A stretch of 64,000 bases of DNA from NCBI GenBank assembly GCA_963667815.1, contig OY764021.1; one strand, written 5' to 3'. Below, piece by piece: positions 35,349-44,183 of the stretch (the first letter of the stretch is position 1; every line of letters starts with the position of its first letter). The DNA is from Saccharicrinis sp963667815. GTDB lineage: Bacteria > Bacteroidota > Bacteroidia > Bacteroidales > Marinilabiliaceae. The notes below the pieces were generated by a model. It searched no databases and was not told the DNA's origin. It saw nothing but the letters and a program-made list of their open reading frames with translations. Both the position numbers and the translations under genes were made by a program.

Positions 35349-36824
35349 ATGAAAAAGACAATTACTCTTCTGTTTGCAATGTTAGTATGCTTTAGTTTAT
35401 CAGCAAAAAAAGTAAATCCTTTTACTCATAAAAATACGGAAAAGATCAAAAAAGGAATAAGTCAATTAAAAAGTGCGCAAGCTGAACTTCAACCAGCTAG
35501 TATCCTATATGAGTTATGGGATGGAAGTGCATGGTATACAGAAAATACGATGTACTATGAATATGAAACAAATTTGAATGGTACTGTAACTGTCATTACC
35601 ACCGATTCAGAACAACAAACATTAACTTATAATACCTATGGGGAGCTGATTGAAATAACTACAGCTTCATGGAATGGGAGCAGTTGGACAATTGATAGTG
35701 GATATAAATATGATTTGGAATATGATGCTAATGATAATGTAGTTTCACAAATAGTCTCCATTTATGTTCAAGGCTCAGGTTGGGTTGAACAGTCAGGATA
35801 TAAAACAGAATATATATATACAGGAAATTTACTTACTTCTGAAATTTATTACAAAAGAACTGGTGGGGCTTGGGTTCCTGAATCAAAAACTGAATGGTTT
35901 TACGATACCAATGATGTTTTAGACGGAGCATTTGAATACACATATAATGGAACTGATTTTGAACTCTCAGGGCGCTATATAAATGTAAGCTGGTTTCTTT
36001 GGGATTCAAGTAGTCATTTGGATAATAGTTATCCATTGTCCTATACTTATCAGGAATATAACGGTTCTGGTGATATTTATGATGATGCTAATTATACCAA
36101 TTCAGAAAAAATGGAAGGCCAATATCCTGATGGAGAAAATGGAGGTGTACCTCCTACTACCATCGAGACTTATCAAATATGGGATACTGATTGGGTGAAT
36201 GATTACAGATGGACATGGGAGCAATCCGTTGATACAGAATCAGAGTTAGAAGAATATTGGGATGGTTCAAGCTGGCTTTCATTAAGTTATTATGAATATT
36301 ATTTTACAGCTTTAATGAGTTATTCTATATCAAATGATTATACAGGTGGTGTATTGACGTATGGTTATAAATCAACTGAAGCCTATGATCAAAATGGAAA
36401 TTTGACAGAAGAAAAGAACGAGAGTCATTCAGGAGATGAAAACTGGCAAATGGATTGGGGGCAGTTATATTTAATTACATACCAGGATGGAACTTCAAAT
36501 ATTTCAACAAGGATTACTCAGAATTGGGACGATGTTTCAACTTCATATGTTAATTATTCTCGTGAAACATACAATTATACTCCAACTGATATATTAGAAA
36601 AACCAACAGGTGATTTTGATGTATATCCTACAAATTTTAATGCCAAAATTTATATTAATTCATTAGAAAACTCTTTTGTTTCAATTTATAATATTTCAGG
36701 TAGTTTAATTCTAAAAGAAAAAGTATTTGTTGGAATGAATTATATCAATACAACGCAGCTTACATCAGGGTATTATATACTTAAAGTGGGAGATGAAACT
36801 TTCAGAATAGTTAAAAATAATTAG
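35349..36824 (+). CDS. T9SS-exported YD-repeat-like protein
   Basis: 491-residue secreted protein of unknown function. Signal peptide TITLLFAMLVCFSLSA; central region of irregular Trp/Tyr-rich strands (WDGSAWYTENTMYYEYET, WNGSSWTIDSGYKYDLEYD, YDANDNVV) that resemble the YD-type strand repeats of Bacteroidota surface proteins; C-terminal T9SS sorting domain (about 418-491: FDVYPTNFNAKIYINSL, TQLTSGYYILKVGD, FRIVKNN). Probably exported by T9SS to the surface. Single gene with promoter and terminator. Confidence 0.8.
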   Translation: MKKTITLLFAMLVCFSLSAKKVNPFTHKNTEKIKKGISQLKSAQAELQPASILYELWDGSAWYTENTMYYEYETNLNGTVTVITTDSEQQTLTYNTYGELIEITTASWNGSSWTIDSGYKYDLEYDANDNVVSQIVSIYVQGSGWVEQSGYKTEYIYTGNLLTSEIYYKRTGGAWVPESKTEWFYDTNDVLDGAFEYTYNGTDFELSGRYINVSWFLWDSSSHLDNSYPLSYTYQEYNGSGDIYDDANYTNSEKMEGQYPDGENGGVPPTTIETYQIWDTDWVNDYRWTWEQSVDTESELEEYWDGSSWLSLSYYEYYFTALMSYSISNDYTGGVLTYGYKSTEAYDQNGNLTEEKNESHSGDENWQMDWGQLYLITYQDGTSNISTRITQNWDDVSTSYVNYSRETYNYTPTDILEKPTGDFDVYPTNFNAKIYINSLENSFVSIYNISGSLILKEKVFVGMNYINTTQLTSGYYILKVGDETFRIVKNN

Positions 36825-36833
36825 TTGTAAAAT

Positions 36834-36869
36834 AAAGACTGTCCTCGCATGTGAAGACAGTCTTTTTCT
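36834..36869 (+). terminator. intrinsic terminator
   Basis: 10-bp stem aaagactgtc / gacagtcttt and T-run directly after the T9SS gene. Confidence 0.85.
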
Positions 36870-36985
36870 TTTCTTTGTCAGTCTCAATTTTATTTTTAAA
36901 TCCATAAACTGTCTTTCTTTTAAATATGGATTCCTTTTATCTAAAACATTATTATTCGTAACTTATAAATATAAGTTTACTGAAA

Positions 36986-37609
36986 ATGAAACTGTGTTTA
37001 ATTATTATAAGCTTTTTTGTTCTTGGTAATATTTTAGGACAAGAAAATGATAACAATAGAATTTTTCTAAGAGAAAAGAAATCGTATTATCTGGGAGTTG
37101 GGATTGGATTTTCAGTATATCATAAAAATTATTTAAATACTCATTTTAAAACAGATGAGGATACATATAAATATGGATTTGATGTTGGTTTGGTGCATAG
37201 TATAGATGGAAATATTTTTATGAATATTGTTTTATCACAAAAACTTGATTTGTCCTCTTATTTTCAAGCTTCAAGAGGTAGGATATTTGATATTTTAGGA
37301 ACTAATGAAAAACGTTTTGCCATTTATTCTTTAGGATGTGATTTGAAACGATATTTTCCTTTTGGTAGTGGTCGTCACTCAATATTTGCAGCTATAGGTG
37401 CTAAAATGTCTTTATATGATTTTATGGGATATAGGACCTATAACGAAGGTGTAAAGTTAAAATCAGGACTTAGTTTGCAGGCTGAATCTTTTATGTTTCA
37501 ACCTTTTGTAGCTGTAGATATTGCCAGAAAAATGCATGATAGTGATATAACCATTTTACCCCCAATGAAGTTCGCTGATTTTTTAATAGGTATAGATCTG
37601 TATTTTTAG
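36986..37609 (+). CDS. small outer-membrane beta-barrel-like protein (paralogue A)
   Basis: 207-residue protein with signal peptide (CLIIISFFVLGNILGQ) and amphipathic strands ending in a C-terminal Phe (FADFLIGIDLYF), as in outer-membrane barrels. It is clearly paralogous to the product at 41272-41910: shared blocks are YLGVGIGFSVY / YVGVGIGLGIF, RYFPFGSGRHSIF / FYFPFASGRHSFI, SGLSLQAESFMFQPF / GGVSLRFGDVMLQPY, and the last strand. Function unknown. Confidence 0.65.
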   Translation: MKLCLIIISFFVLGNILGQENDNNRIFLREKKSYYLGVGIGFSVYHKNYLNTHFKTDEDTYKYGFDVGLVHSIDGNIFMNIVLSQKLDLSSYFQASRGRIFDILGTNEKRFAIYSLGCDLKRYFPFGSGRHSIFAAIGAKMSLYDFMGYRTYNEGVKLKSGLSLQAESFMFQPFVAVDIARKMHDSDITILPPMKFADFLIGIDLYF

Positions 37610-37683
37610 TAATTGCTAAACTATAATGTGTTATAGATATATATCCAATTTGTGAGTTTGTGTTTGTATTTTATCTGGAGGGT

Positions 37684-37735
37684 ATATAAAAAAACTGCTT
37701 CCATCAACTTTATGTTTGTTGAGTGAAAGCAGTTT
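37684..37735 (-). terminator. terminator of YceI-ygiD-qorB run
   Basis: Imperfect 17-bp stem aaactgcttccatcaac / gttgagtgaaagcagttt with seven T on the minus strand; 18 bp beyond the qorB stop. Confidence 0.8.
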
Positions 37736-37752
37736 ACTTTATCTAATGTGTA

Positions 37753-38595
37753 TTATAATGCTTGTTTTACAGATTCTGTTAATGAAGTAGTAGGTCTTCC
37801 AATTAATTTTGATAATTGGTGTGTATCATCAAATAAATCATCTTTAGAGGCACTAACATCCCAACTTGCAATTGCTCCGGCAAAAGCTTCTGGTAAACCA
37901 AATCCTTCAAGAATTTTTGCATATTCAGCTTCATGTAAATTACTGTATGGAATATCTTTACCACTTTGACTTGAAATTTCCTTCGCTAAATCAGTTAATG
38001 TGTATGATTCATCTCCTGCTAATTCATATACTTTTCCTTTATGGCTTTCGTCAGTAATAACCACAGCTGCTGCTTCAGCATAATCCGCTCTGGCAGCTGA
38101 AGAAATTTTACCATCACCAGCACTTCCAATAAAAGCACCTCCTGCTAAGGCACCTTCAATTGATGCTGTATAGTTTTCAGTATACCAGCCATTACGAAGA
38201 ATGGTGTTCTCAATACCAGATTCTTTTAATTTAGCTTCAGTTTCCAAATGTTCTCCCGCTAAATTTAATGTAGAAGAATCAGCTCTAAGTAAGCTGGTAT
38301 AAACAATCCATTTTACTCCAGCCTCTTTTGCTGCATTAATTACATTAGTATGCTGAATAGCTCTTTGGCCAATTTCATTTCCAGAGATCAATACCAATCG
38401 ATCAATTCCTGAAAGTGCATCTACTAAATTTTCTGGTTTTGTATAATCAAAAGCTCTTGCTTCTACTCCTAATTCTGCAGCTTTTTCTGGTGTGCGCACT
38501 AATGCTACAATGTTATCTGCTGAAACTCGTTTTTTTAATTCTGCTACAACAAAACCCCCTAGTTGTCCTGTTGCTCCTGTTACTGCTATTTTCAT
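37753..38595 (-). CDS. qorB: NAD(P)H:quinone oxidoreductase 2-like (QorB/YtfG, NmrA-type SDR)
   Basis: 280-residue NmrA/atypical SDR that reduces quinones with NADPH. Nucleotide-binding MKIAVTGATGQLGGFV at the start. The close match to the E. coli YtfG pattern over its whole length (LVLISGNEIGQRAIQHTNVI, NAAKEAGVKWIVYTSLLRAD, LRNGWYTENYTASI, GKVYELAGDESYTLTDLA, SKLIGRPTTSLTESV) supports QorB rather than generic NmrA. It follows ygiD by 48 bp on the same strand. Together with YceI and YgiD it suggests a quinone/catechol defence role. Confidence 0.88.
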   Translation of the reverse strand: MKIAVTGATGQLGGFVVAELKKRVSADNIVALVRTPEKAAELGVEARAFDYTKPENLVDALSGIDRLVLISGNEIGQRAIQHTNVINAAKEAGVKWIVYTSLLRADSSTLNLAGEHLETEAKLKESGIENTILRNGWYTENYTASIEGALAGGAFIGSAGDGKISSAARADYAEAAAVVITDESHKGKVYELAGDESYTLTDLAKEISSQSGKDIPYSNLHEAEYAKILEGFGLPEAFAGAIASWDVSASKDDLFDDTHQLSKLIGRPTTSLTESVKQAL

Positions 38596-38643
38596 TTTTT
38601 ATTATTTTTTTTATTGTAATGTATTGTGTTCGTATTAAAGTTA

Positions 38644-39528
38644 TTAGCCAATTTTTACTGATGTCATGGATAGAGAACCAGCTACCGGTTCATCATTAAA
38701 AAGACTAATTTTTTCATTCTTTTCCTGAAGACCTAAAACATAGAGCAATGGTAAAAAGTGCTCTGGCGTGGGAATTGATAATTGGAATTCTTTCCCTTGT
38801 TTTGAATAGTTTATTAAACTATCATGATCTCCATTTAATATGAAGTTATTCATCTTATTTGTTGCTTCCTGTGCCCAGTCAAAGGCAAAGTTTTCGTTTA
38901 ACCTTTGCCAATCTACACGGCCTAAATTGTGAACCAGGTTACCGCTACCAACTATTAGAATTCCTTTTTCTCTTAGGGCAGCCAATTCTTTAGCCAATTC
39001 ATAATGTTCACGAGGTGTTTTATAATAATCCAGACTAAGTTGAATAACAGGAATATTTGCCTTAGGATACATATGTCTGATTACAGACCAGGCTCCATGA
39101 TCTAATCCCCATTTATCATCTAAATGAACATCAGTGCTTTTAATCAGGCTTTGTGTTTCCCTTGCCAGCTCAGGACTACCCGGAGCAGGATATTGTACCT
39201 CGTATAGCGCCTTAGGAAATCCTCCAAAGTCATGTATCGTTTGAGGATGTTCCATTGCTGTAACTTTAGTTCCTCTCGATTCCCAATGGGCAGAAACTAC
39301 GATAATTGCTTTAGGAACCTCTATTTCAGATGATACTTTTCTAAAGCCCTGAACAAATTCGTTTTCTTCAATGGCATTCATTGGGCTACCATGTCCAAGA
39401 AATAATGCGGGCATTTTAGGCGTAGCTCCAAATGATTCTGTTAGTTTATTTAATGCATTTAATTTCATACCTATAAGTGTTGCTGGTGCTGCCACCATTA
39501 AAGTCTTTAAAAATGTTTTCCTGTTCAT
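38644..39528 (-). CDS. ygiD: YgiD-like 4,5-DOPA extradiol dioxygenase with export signal
   Basis: LigB-type extradiol dioxygenase that cleaves catechol rings such as DOPA. Zinc/iron ligands: His in FLGHGSPMNA, His in VVSAHWES, and conserved KWGLDHGAWSV and TPEHFLPLLYV. Unlike the cytosolic E. coli protein it has a 25-residue N-terminal leader (NRKTFLKTLMVAAPATLIG) resembling a Tat signal with RK in place of RR, so export to the periplasm is inferred. Middle gene of the YceI-ygiD-qorB run. Confidence 0.87.
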   Translation of the reverse strand: MNRKTFLKTLMVAAPATLIGMKLNALNKLTESFGATPKMPALFLGHGSPMNAIEENEFVQGFRKVSSEIEVPKAIIVVSAHWESRGTKVTAMEHPQTIHDFGGFPKALYEVQYPAPGSPELARETQSLIKSTDVHLDDKWGLDHGAWSVIRHMYPKANIPVIQLSLDYYKTPREHYELAKELAALREKGILIVGSGNLVHNLGRVDWQRLNENFAFDWAQEATNKMNNFILNGDHDSLINYSKQGKEFQLSIPTPEHFLPLLYVLGLQEKNEKISLFNDEPVAGSLSMTSVKIG

Positions 39529-39583
39529 GATGATTGATTCAGAGGATTATTAATGATATTCTCTTTATTTATTAACCATTTTA

Positions 39584-40147
39584 TTAGATGGTTAGTTTTA
39601 TGTCCAGGATAAAAATGTCATCAATGACTTTGTCTCCCAGATTATCAAAAAATGATCCTGACCCATATCTTACATCAAACTTAGATCTGTCAACCTCAAG
39701 TTTAGTAACATATTCATTCCCTTTTTTAACAATATCAAAGGTTATTTCTTCCGATTTGCCTTTAATTGTTAAGGTCCCTGTTACCCTTGCCCTTCCATCT
39801 TTAAATTTTGAGGCTTTGGTAATATCAAACGATGCAGTAGGGAATTTTTCAACACCGAAGAAATCATCTGATTTAAGGTGTCCTACTAATTTTTGGTTGT
39901 ATTCTTTATCTTCAAGATCAAGGTCTGTGATAGAATTCATGTCAATAACCACTTTACCGCTTGAAATTTGATCGTTACTAAATTCCAGATATCCGTTTTT
40001 TACTTTTATCTCACCGTTATGAGAACCTCCAATTTTATTTCCGGTCCACTTAACTACTGATTCTTGAGATTTAATTTCTTTTTTTTGTGCGAATACAGAA
40101 ATGCTTCCTGCTATTAAAAGTACTATTGCTATTTTTAATGTTTTCAT
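39584..40147 (-). CDS. YceI-family periplasmic lipid-binding protein
   Basis: 187-residue secreted protein (signal KTLKIAIVLLIAGSISVFAQ). The ATG at 40147 is chosen because the upstream frame lacks a signal and crosses the likely promoter. YceI fold: VVKWTGNKIGGSHNGEIKVK, VVIDMNSITDLDLED, LVGHLKSDDFFGVEKFPTA, VTGTLTIKGKSEEITFD. The family binds polyisoprenoids/isoprenoid quinones in a lipocalin-like barrel. 55 bp upstream of ygiD on the same strand. Confidence 0.9.
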   Translation of the reverse strand: MKTLKIAIVLLIAGSISVFAQKKEIKSQESVVKWTGNKIGGSHNGEIKVKNGYLEFSNDQISSGKVVIDMNSITDLDLEDKEYNQKLVGHLKSDDFFGVEKFPTASFDITKASKFKDGRARVTGTLTIKGKSEEITFDIVKKGNEYVTKLEVDRSKFDVRYGSGSFFDNLGDKVIDDIFILDIKLTI

Positions 40148-40189
40148 TGCTCTTATTTTTGAATTGTTTATTGCTTTAATGTTACAATA

Positions 40190-40197
40190 CAAAAGTA
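40190..40197 (-). promoter_or_regulatory. candidate -7 box for YceI run
   Basis: Minus strand TACTTTTG, a perfect TAnnTTTG, 43 bp before the YceI ATG. No TTG at the ideal -33 distance. Confidence 0.35.
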
Positions 40198-40505
40198 GGG
40201 CGAAAGGGTGCCTCACACACTTGACCTATGTTAAGAAATGAAATTGATATAAGTTAATAGGAGGGAGGATGTGTTGGTTAAGATGCAGAATATTAATGGT
40301 TAAGGAGTGTTGTTCTCCATATTGAGTATTGTGATTGATATTATTTATGAAATATTTTTTGATTCAATACAAAGTAAAACTACTGCAGAAAGAATTTACA
40401 TTTTTAGAGTTAGGATTGTGTTAATAATAATGCCTTTGTCAAAAGAATGAAAGATTGCTTTCTCTGCATTTAAAATTAGCAACAGGATTAGCAGGAAAGA
40501 AATAA
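40198..40505. other. intergenic region between Crp-like regulator and YceI run
   Basis: No ORF recognised. A 12-bp imperfect inverted repeat (gcaggaaagaaa at 40492-40503, partner inside the 3' end of the regulator gene) could be its terminator, though no T-run follows directly. Confidence 0.4.
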
Positions 40506-41087
40506 TTACTTTTTCTTTCTTATCCTGCTTAGACTTTCAGGCGTAATACCTAAATAGGAGGCAATGTAAACTAAAGGAACTCTTTGAAACATATCAGGTT
40601 GCTCTTTAAGCATAATTTCATATCTATCAACAGCAGATTCCCACATTGTATCGTTTAATCTTTGCAAAGCATTTACATATGCTTTTTGAAAAAGTATACG
40701 AAAATATCTCTCCAGACCAGGAACTTCAATATAAAGTTGTTCAAGTTTTTCAAAAGATATACGCAGTAATTGTGAATCTTCCAGTGCTTCAATATAATAT
40801 TTGGAAGGTCGTTGAGAGAAGAAACTTTCAAGGTCGCTGATCCAGTTGTTATCCATCCTGATTTGATAGATATGCTCAACTCCTTTGTTATCTACAAAAT
40901 ACGACCGCAAGCATCCTTTAACAATAAAATAAATGTATTTACAAGTATCTTCAGGAACCAAAAGATCTTTTTTCTTTTTTATAGAAGTCTCTTCAAATGA
41001 GGAAAGTATAATCTGTTCTTCAGGTTCAGTAATGTTAACCCATTTTTTAAAATAGTATAGTAATTTAGTGTCTTCTGAAATATTCAT
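40506..41087 (-). CDS. Crp/Fnr-family transcription regulator
   Basis: 193-residue regulator: N-terminal cyclic-nucleotide-binding fold (YIYFIVKGCLRSYFVDNKG, WISDLESFFSQRPS) and a short C-terminal winged helix (VPLVYIASYLGITPESLSRIRKK). No Fnr-type Cys cluster. This short Bacteroidota form has no identified ligand. It is upstream of, and on the same strand as, YceI-ygiD-qorB, separated by 358 bp, so it may regulate them; this is inference from position. Confidence 0.85.
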   Translation of the reverse strand: MNISEDTKLLYYFKKWVNITEPEEQIILSSFEETSIKKKKDLLVPEDTCKYIYFIVKGCLRSYFVDNKGVEHIYQIRMDNNWISDLESFFSQRPSKYYIEALEDSQLLRISFEKLEQLYIEVPGLERYFRILFQKAYVNALQRLNDTMWESAVDRYEIMLKEQPDMFQRVPLVYIASYLGITPESLSRIRKKK

Positions 41088-41191
41088 GAGTCATATATTG
41101 GACAGCAAAATACAAAATAATAAGGAATATGTATTACTGAGTATGTGATAAAAAGATTGTTAATTAATATGTGAAATCTCACTACAACCTA

Positions 41192-41199
41192 TATTTTTG
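41192..41199 (+). promoter_or_regulatory. candidate -7 box
   Basis: tatttttg, perfect TAnnTTTG, 73 bp before the barrel gene at 41272. The -33 TTG is not clear. Confidence 0.35.
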
Positions 41200-41271
41200 T
41201 AATTATAAATAACTTAGTCGTTCTATTTTATATTTAATTTTATCATTCATAATCCTGAACAAAATAAATTT

Positions 41272-41910
41272 ATGAGGAGTATCTTTTTAGCTATCATAGC
41301 TACTTTATTTGTTAGTTTGAATTGTTGGGCACAACCGGGTGAATCAAATATTAAAACGGTTGATTACAATTACAATAAAAAAATATACGTTGGTGTGGGT
41401 ATTGGCCTTGGTATTTTTGACCCCGGCGATGTAAATGACTATATCAATACCCAATTAGAAGGTTATGTAATTGATGAAGGGGTTAAAGAAATATTTATAA
41501 ATTATAATGCTAAGTTTTCGCTTAATTTCGCAATATCTCAGAATATTTATTTTGCCTTTTTTGTTGAGGGTGCATGGGCCCCCAAATATATTTATGGTAA
41601 TGATGAGTTTTATTTTTCATATACAAAGATAGCTCCGGGTCTAGGTCCGAAATTTTATTTTCCTTTTGCATCCGGACGACATTCATTTATTCTATCTCCT
41701 TGTATTACTTACAATAAAATGAAGTTTGAAACGTACTCGGCAGCCAAGCTTGGAGGTAAATTGCAAGGCGGTGTAAGTTTGCGTTTTGGCGATGTAATGC
41801 TACAGCCTTATGGTGCCATAAACATAGCAAAAGCATCAGATGGATTGGGATTACAAAAATTTGAATTAAATTATACTGATTTTCAACTTGGTGTTGAATT
41901 TCTGTTTTAA
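41272..41910 (+). CDS. small outer-membrane beta-barrel-like protein (paralogue B)
   Basis: 212 residues, signal peptide (IFLAIIATLFVSLNCWAQ), strand-rich body and C-terminal VEFLF. Shares the YFPFxSGRHS block and flanking strands with the protein at 36986-37609. It precedes the WG-repeat gene by 44 bp in the same direction, so the two may be co-transcribed. Function unknown. Confidence 0.65.
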   Translation: MRSIFLAIIATLFVSLNCWAQPGESNIKTVDYNYNKKIYVGVGIGLGIFDPGDVNDYINTQLEGYVIDEGVKEIFINYNAKFSLNFAISQNIYFAFFVEGAWAPKYIYGNDEFYFSYTKIAPGLGPKFYFPFASGRHSFILSPCITYNKMKFETYSAAKLGGKLQGGVSLRFGDVMLQPYGAINIAKASDGLGLQKFELNYTDFQLGVEFLF

Positions 41911-41954
41911 ATAAACTTTCAATTATACCATTAACCCCTTATAAATACATAATT

Positions 41955-43211
41955 ATGAAATATTTATTGTTGTTGTTTGTAATCCTATTATCCAGTCGGA
42001 TTCAAGCTCAGGATTCGAAATATGCGTTTGTTAAAATGGAAGAAAAGTGGGGGTTAATTGATGATAAGGGCAAAGTTATTTTTGATTATAAATATGATAT
42101 AAAGTTTACACCTGCGGTAGTTTACGCGCCGTATTATAACGATTCAAAAACGCTCATATTTGATTACTCAGATGGATTATTTAAATATCGGGATTGGAAT
42201 GAATATGGTTTTATTGATTTTGATGAAAATGTAATTATTAAACCTCAGTTTGAAGATGCTTCGAGTTTTAAAAATGGTTACTCTTTAGTTATTTCTGGTA
42301 TTAGAAATGGAATCATAAATAAGGAAGGTAAGCTAGTTTTAGATTATACCAAGAATGATATTTATGGTTATAGTGAAAACCGGGTTTTGTTTAAAAAGGG
42401 ATCTAATTATGGTTTTTATGATATGCAAGGCAATACAGTGATTGAACCTGTTTATAAAAAGGCCTCGGTTTTTAAAGATGGCTTATCTTGTGTAAAATAT
42501 AAAGGAGATTATGGTTATATAAATACGGATGGAGAATGGGTTATACAGCCCACATATAATAGTGCAGAACCGTTTGTTGATCAGTATGCTATAGTTAAGA
42601 TTGATGGAGGATGGGGAGTGATAAATAATAATGAAGAATTTGTAATTCTGCCAACTTATAATAAAATAGAGTACAATGGTAATGGGATATTTAAGGTAAT
42701 GAAAGCAGGATTGTGTGGCTTTTGTAATAATAAAGGCGAATTAATAGTTCCCTGTATATATGAAAATGCAAAATCCTTTTCCGAAGGTATAGTAGCTGTT
42801 AAGAGTGGTTCGAAATGGGGTGCAATGGATCTTCAAGGTAAAATTATAGTAGACTTTAAATACCTACATATTAGTGATTGTAGAGAGGGAATTATCAGGG
42901 TAAAAGATAACGAAGGTTGGTTATATTTAACGAAAAAAGGACAACCAATAAACAATAAGTTTTATGAGCGGGCTTTTGATTTTTCAGAAGGTGTGGCAAA
43001 GGTTTCTGTAGACGATTTATATGGTTATATTAATACTTCCGGGGAATGGTTGATTGAGCCAAAGTTTCCTAACTCAAATGATTTTCATAAAGGATTGGCC
43101 TGTGCCAGAGTTGATGAATACTGGGGTTTTATTAATAAACAAGGCGAATTTGTTATTGAACCTAAGTATGTAAATGTGATGGATTTCTTTGAGATTAAAG
43201 ATTTGGAATAA
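41955..43211 (+). CDS. exported WG-repeat protein (11 repeats)
   Basis: 418-residue protein with signal peptide (YLLLLFVILLSSRIQAQ) and eleven WG-type repeats of about 35 residues (KWGLIDDKGKVIFDYKYD, DYGYINTDGEWVIQPTYN, YWGFINKQGEFVIEPKYV and others), filling the whole mature chain. WG repeats build repetitive beta structures thought to mediate protein binding. No catalytic domain or T9SS sorting signal. Likely periplasmic or surface binding role; partner unknown. Confidence 0.88.
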   Translation: MKYLLLLFVILLSSRIQAQDSKYAFVKMEEKWGLIDDKGKVIFDYKYDIKFTPAVVYAPYYNDSKTLIFDYSDGLFKYRDWNEYGFIDFDENVIIKPQFEDASSFKNGYSLVISGIRNGIINKEGKLVLDYTKNDIYGYSENRVLFKKGSNYGFYDMQGNTVIEPVYKKASVFKDGLSCVKYKGDYGYINTDGEWVIQPTYNSAEPFVDQYAIVKIDGGWGVINNNEEFVILPTYNKIEYNGNGIFKVMKAGLCGFCNNKGELIVPCIYENAKSFSEGIVAVKSGSKWGAMDLQGKIIVDFKYLHISDCREGIIRVKDNEGWLYLTKKGQPINNKFYERAFDFSEGVAKVSVDDLYGYINTSGEWLIEPKFPNSNDFHKGLACARVDEYWGFINKQGEFVIEPKYVNVMDFFEIKDLE

Positions 43212-43238
43212 AATAAAAATAAATATGGAGGAGTTGAA

Positions 43239-44048
43239 TTAATCCTTATTTAAGGAATTAATCCACTCTGTTCGTTTAAATCCTGGAAAATACCCCATCT
43301 TACTATTTTTAATTTTAGCTATTTCATTAAGGTCAATATCAGCAATGCAATATCCTTGTTGGTAGCCTTTCCTTGAAGTTATGACTTTTCCCCGAGGAGA
43401 AATAATAGTTGAAAAGCCCGCATATGGTTTTCCTTTTTTTGTAGTGCCACAAGTGTTGCATGCCACAATAAAACAACAATTATCGTATGCTCTGGTTTGC
43501 AGCATAGCACTGATACGTTTCAGTTTTTCTTGAGGAGTTTCTCTTGGAGAGGCAAATGGAGCAGATATTAATTGGGTACCTTGATTTTGAAGAATACTAC
43601 TCAATTCCGGAAAATGATTTTCCAGGCAAATTTGAAATCCTGTTGTTATAGATCCGGTATCGATATTACTAAGTTGGTTTCCTTCATAAAATACCCTTTT
43701 CTCATTTTCAGAGAGATGAGTTTTAAAATGTTGACCTAAAACCATTCCGTTTTGAAAGATGAGCTGAGCAATATACCAATGATTGTTTTGTAACACAGGC
43801 ATTCCAACCGCAAAACAAACATTATATTTTTCAGATAACAATTTTACTTTGTCCTCAACTTCTGTATGGAGTTTTTTATATTCGTTTAGTTCCTCTTTAG
43901 TATTAAAATAGCCAGATATACACAATTCTGGAAACAATGCATATTTAACCTCCTCTTTTTTAAAAAGCTTTAAGTATTTCTCTATGTTACCTAAGTTTTT
44001 TGTAAAGTTTAAAGGTTCAGATAGTGTATGAGCTGAGGCTATAAGCAT
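43239..44048 (-). CDS. carbon-nitrogen hydrolase (nitrilase superfamily)
   Basis: Amidase/nitrilase-type hydrolase of about 269 residues, cytosolic. The ATG at 44048 (MLIASAHTLSEPL) fits the family start; a TTG 27 bp upstream was rejected. Catalytic triad Glu (ALFPELCISGY), Lys (GQHFKTHLSENEK) and Cys (GFQICLENHFPEL) is present, with a supporting Glu in the ASPRETPQE loop. Substrate unknown; the branch resembles N-carbamoyl/omega-amidase-like enzymes. It lies next to an operon containing a urea-transporter domain, which hints at amide/urea nitrogen metabolism, but this is only positional. Confidence 0.85.
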   Translation of the reverse strand: MLIASAHTLSEPLNFTKNLGNIEKYLKLFKKEEVKYALFPELCISGYFNTKEELNEYKKLHTEVEDKVKLLSEKYNVCFAVGMPVLQNNHWYIAQLIFQNGMVLGQHFKTHLSENEKRVFYEGNQLSNIDTGSITTGFQICLENHFPELSSILQNQGTQLISAPFASPRETPQEKLKRISAMLQTRAYDNCCFIVACNTCGTTKKGKPYAGFSTIISPRGKVITSRKGYQQGYCIADIDLNEIAKIKNSKMGYFPGFKRTEWINSLNKD

Positions 44049-44110
44049 AATAATTGTATCAAGTTTAAGACGCAAACAAAAGTAGAAAGTATTGGAGCCA
44101 AAGACAAATT

Positions 44111-44150
44111 CAGTTATCAGTCTTTAGCCGCCAGTCTCCAGTTATTACTG
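44111..44150. repeat. CAGT-rich short repeat island
   Basis: Degenerate repeats of CAGTYTYCAGT type between two genes; the same motif type recurs at 48519-48590. Confidence 0.45.
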
Positions 44151-44183
44151 CGTATTGAGAACAGTATCTTAAGAACTGAAGAA

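Noticed and set aside
43225..43270. Direct repeat gaattaatcc and small inverted repeat between the WG and nitrilase genes
   Set aside because: Weak, overlaps the nitrilase stop and lacks a T-run; not called as a terminator.
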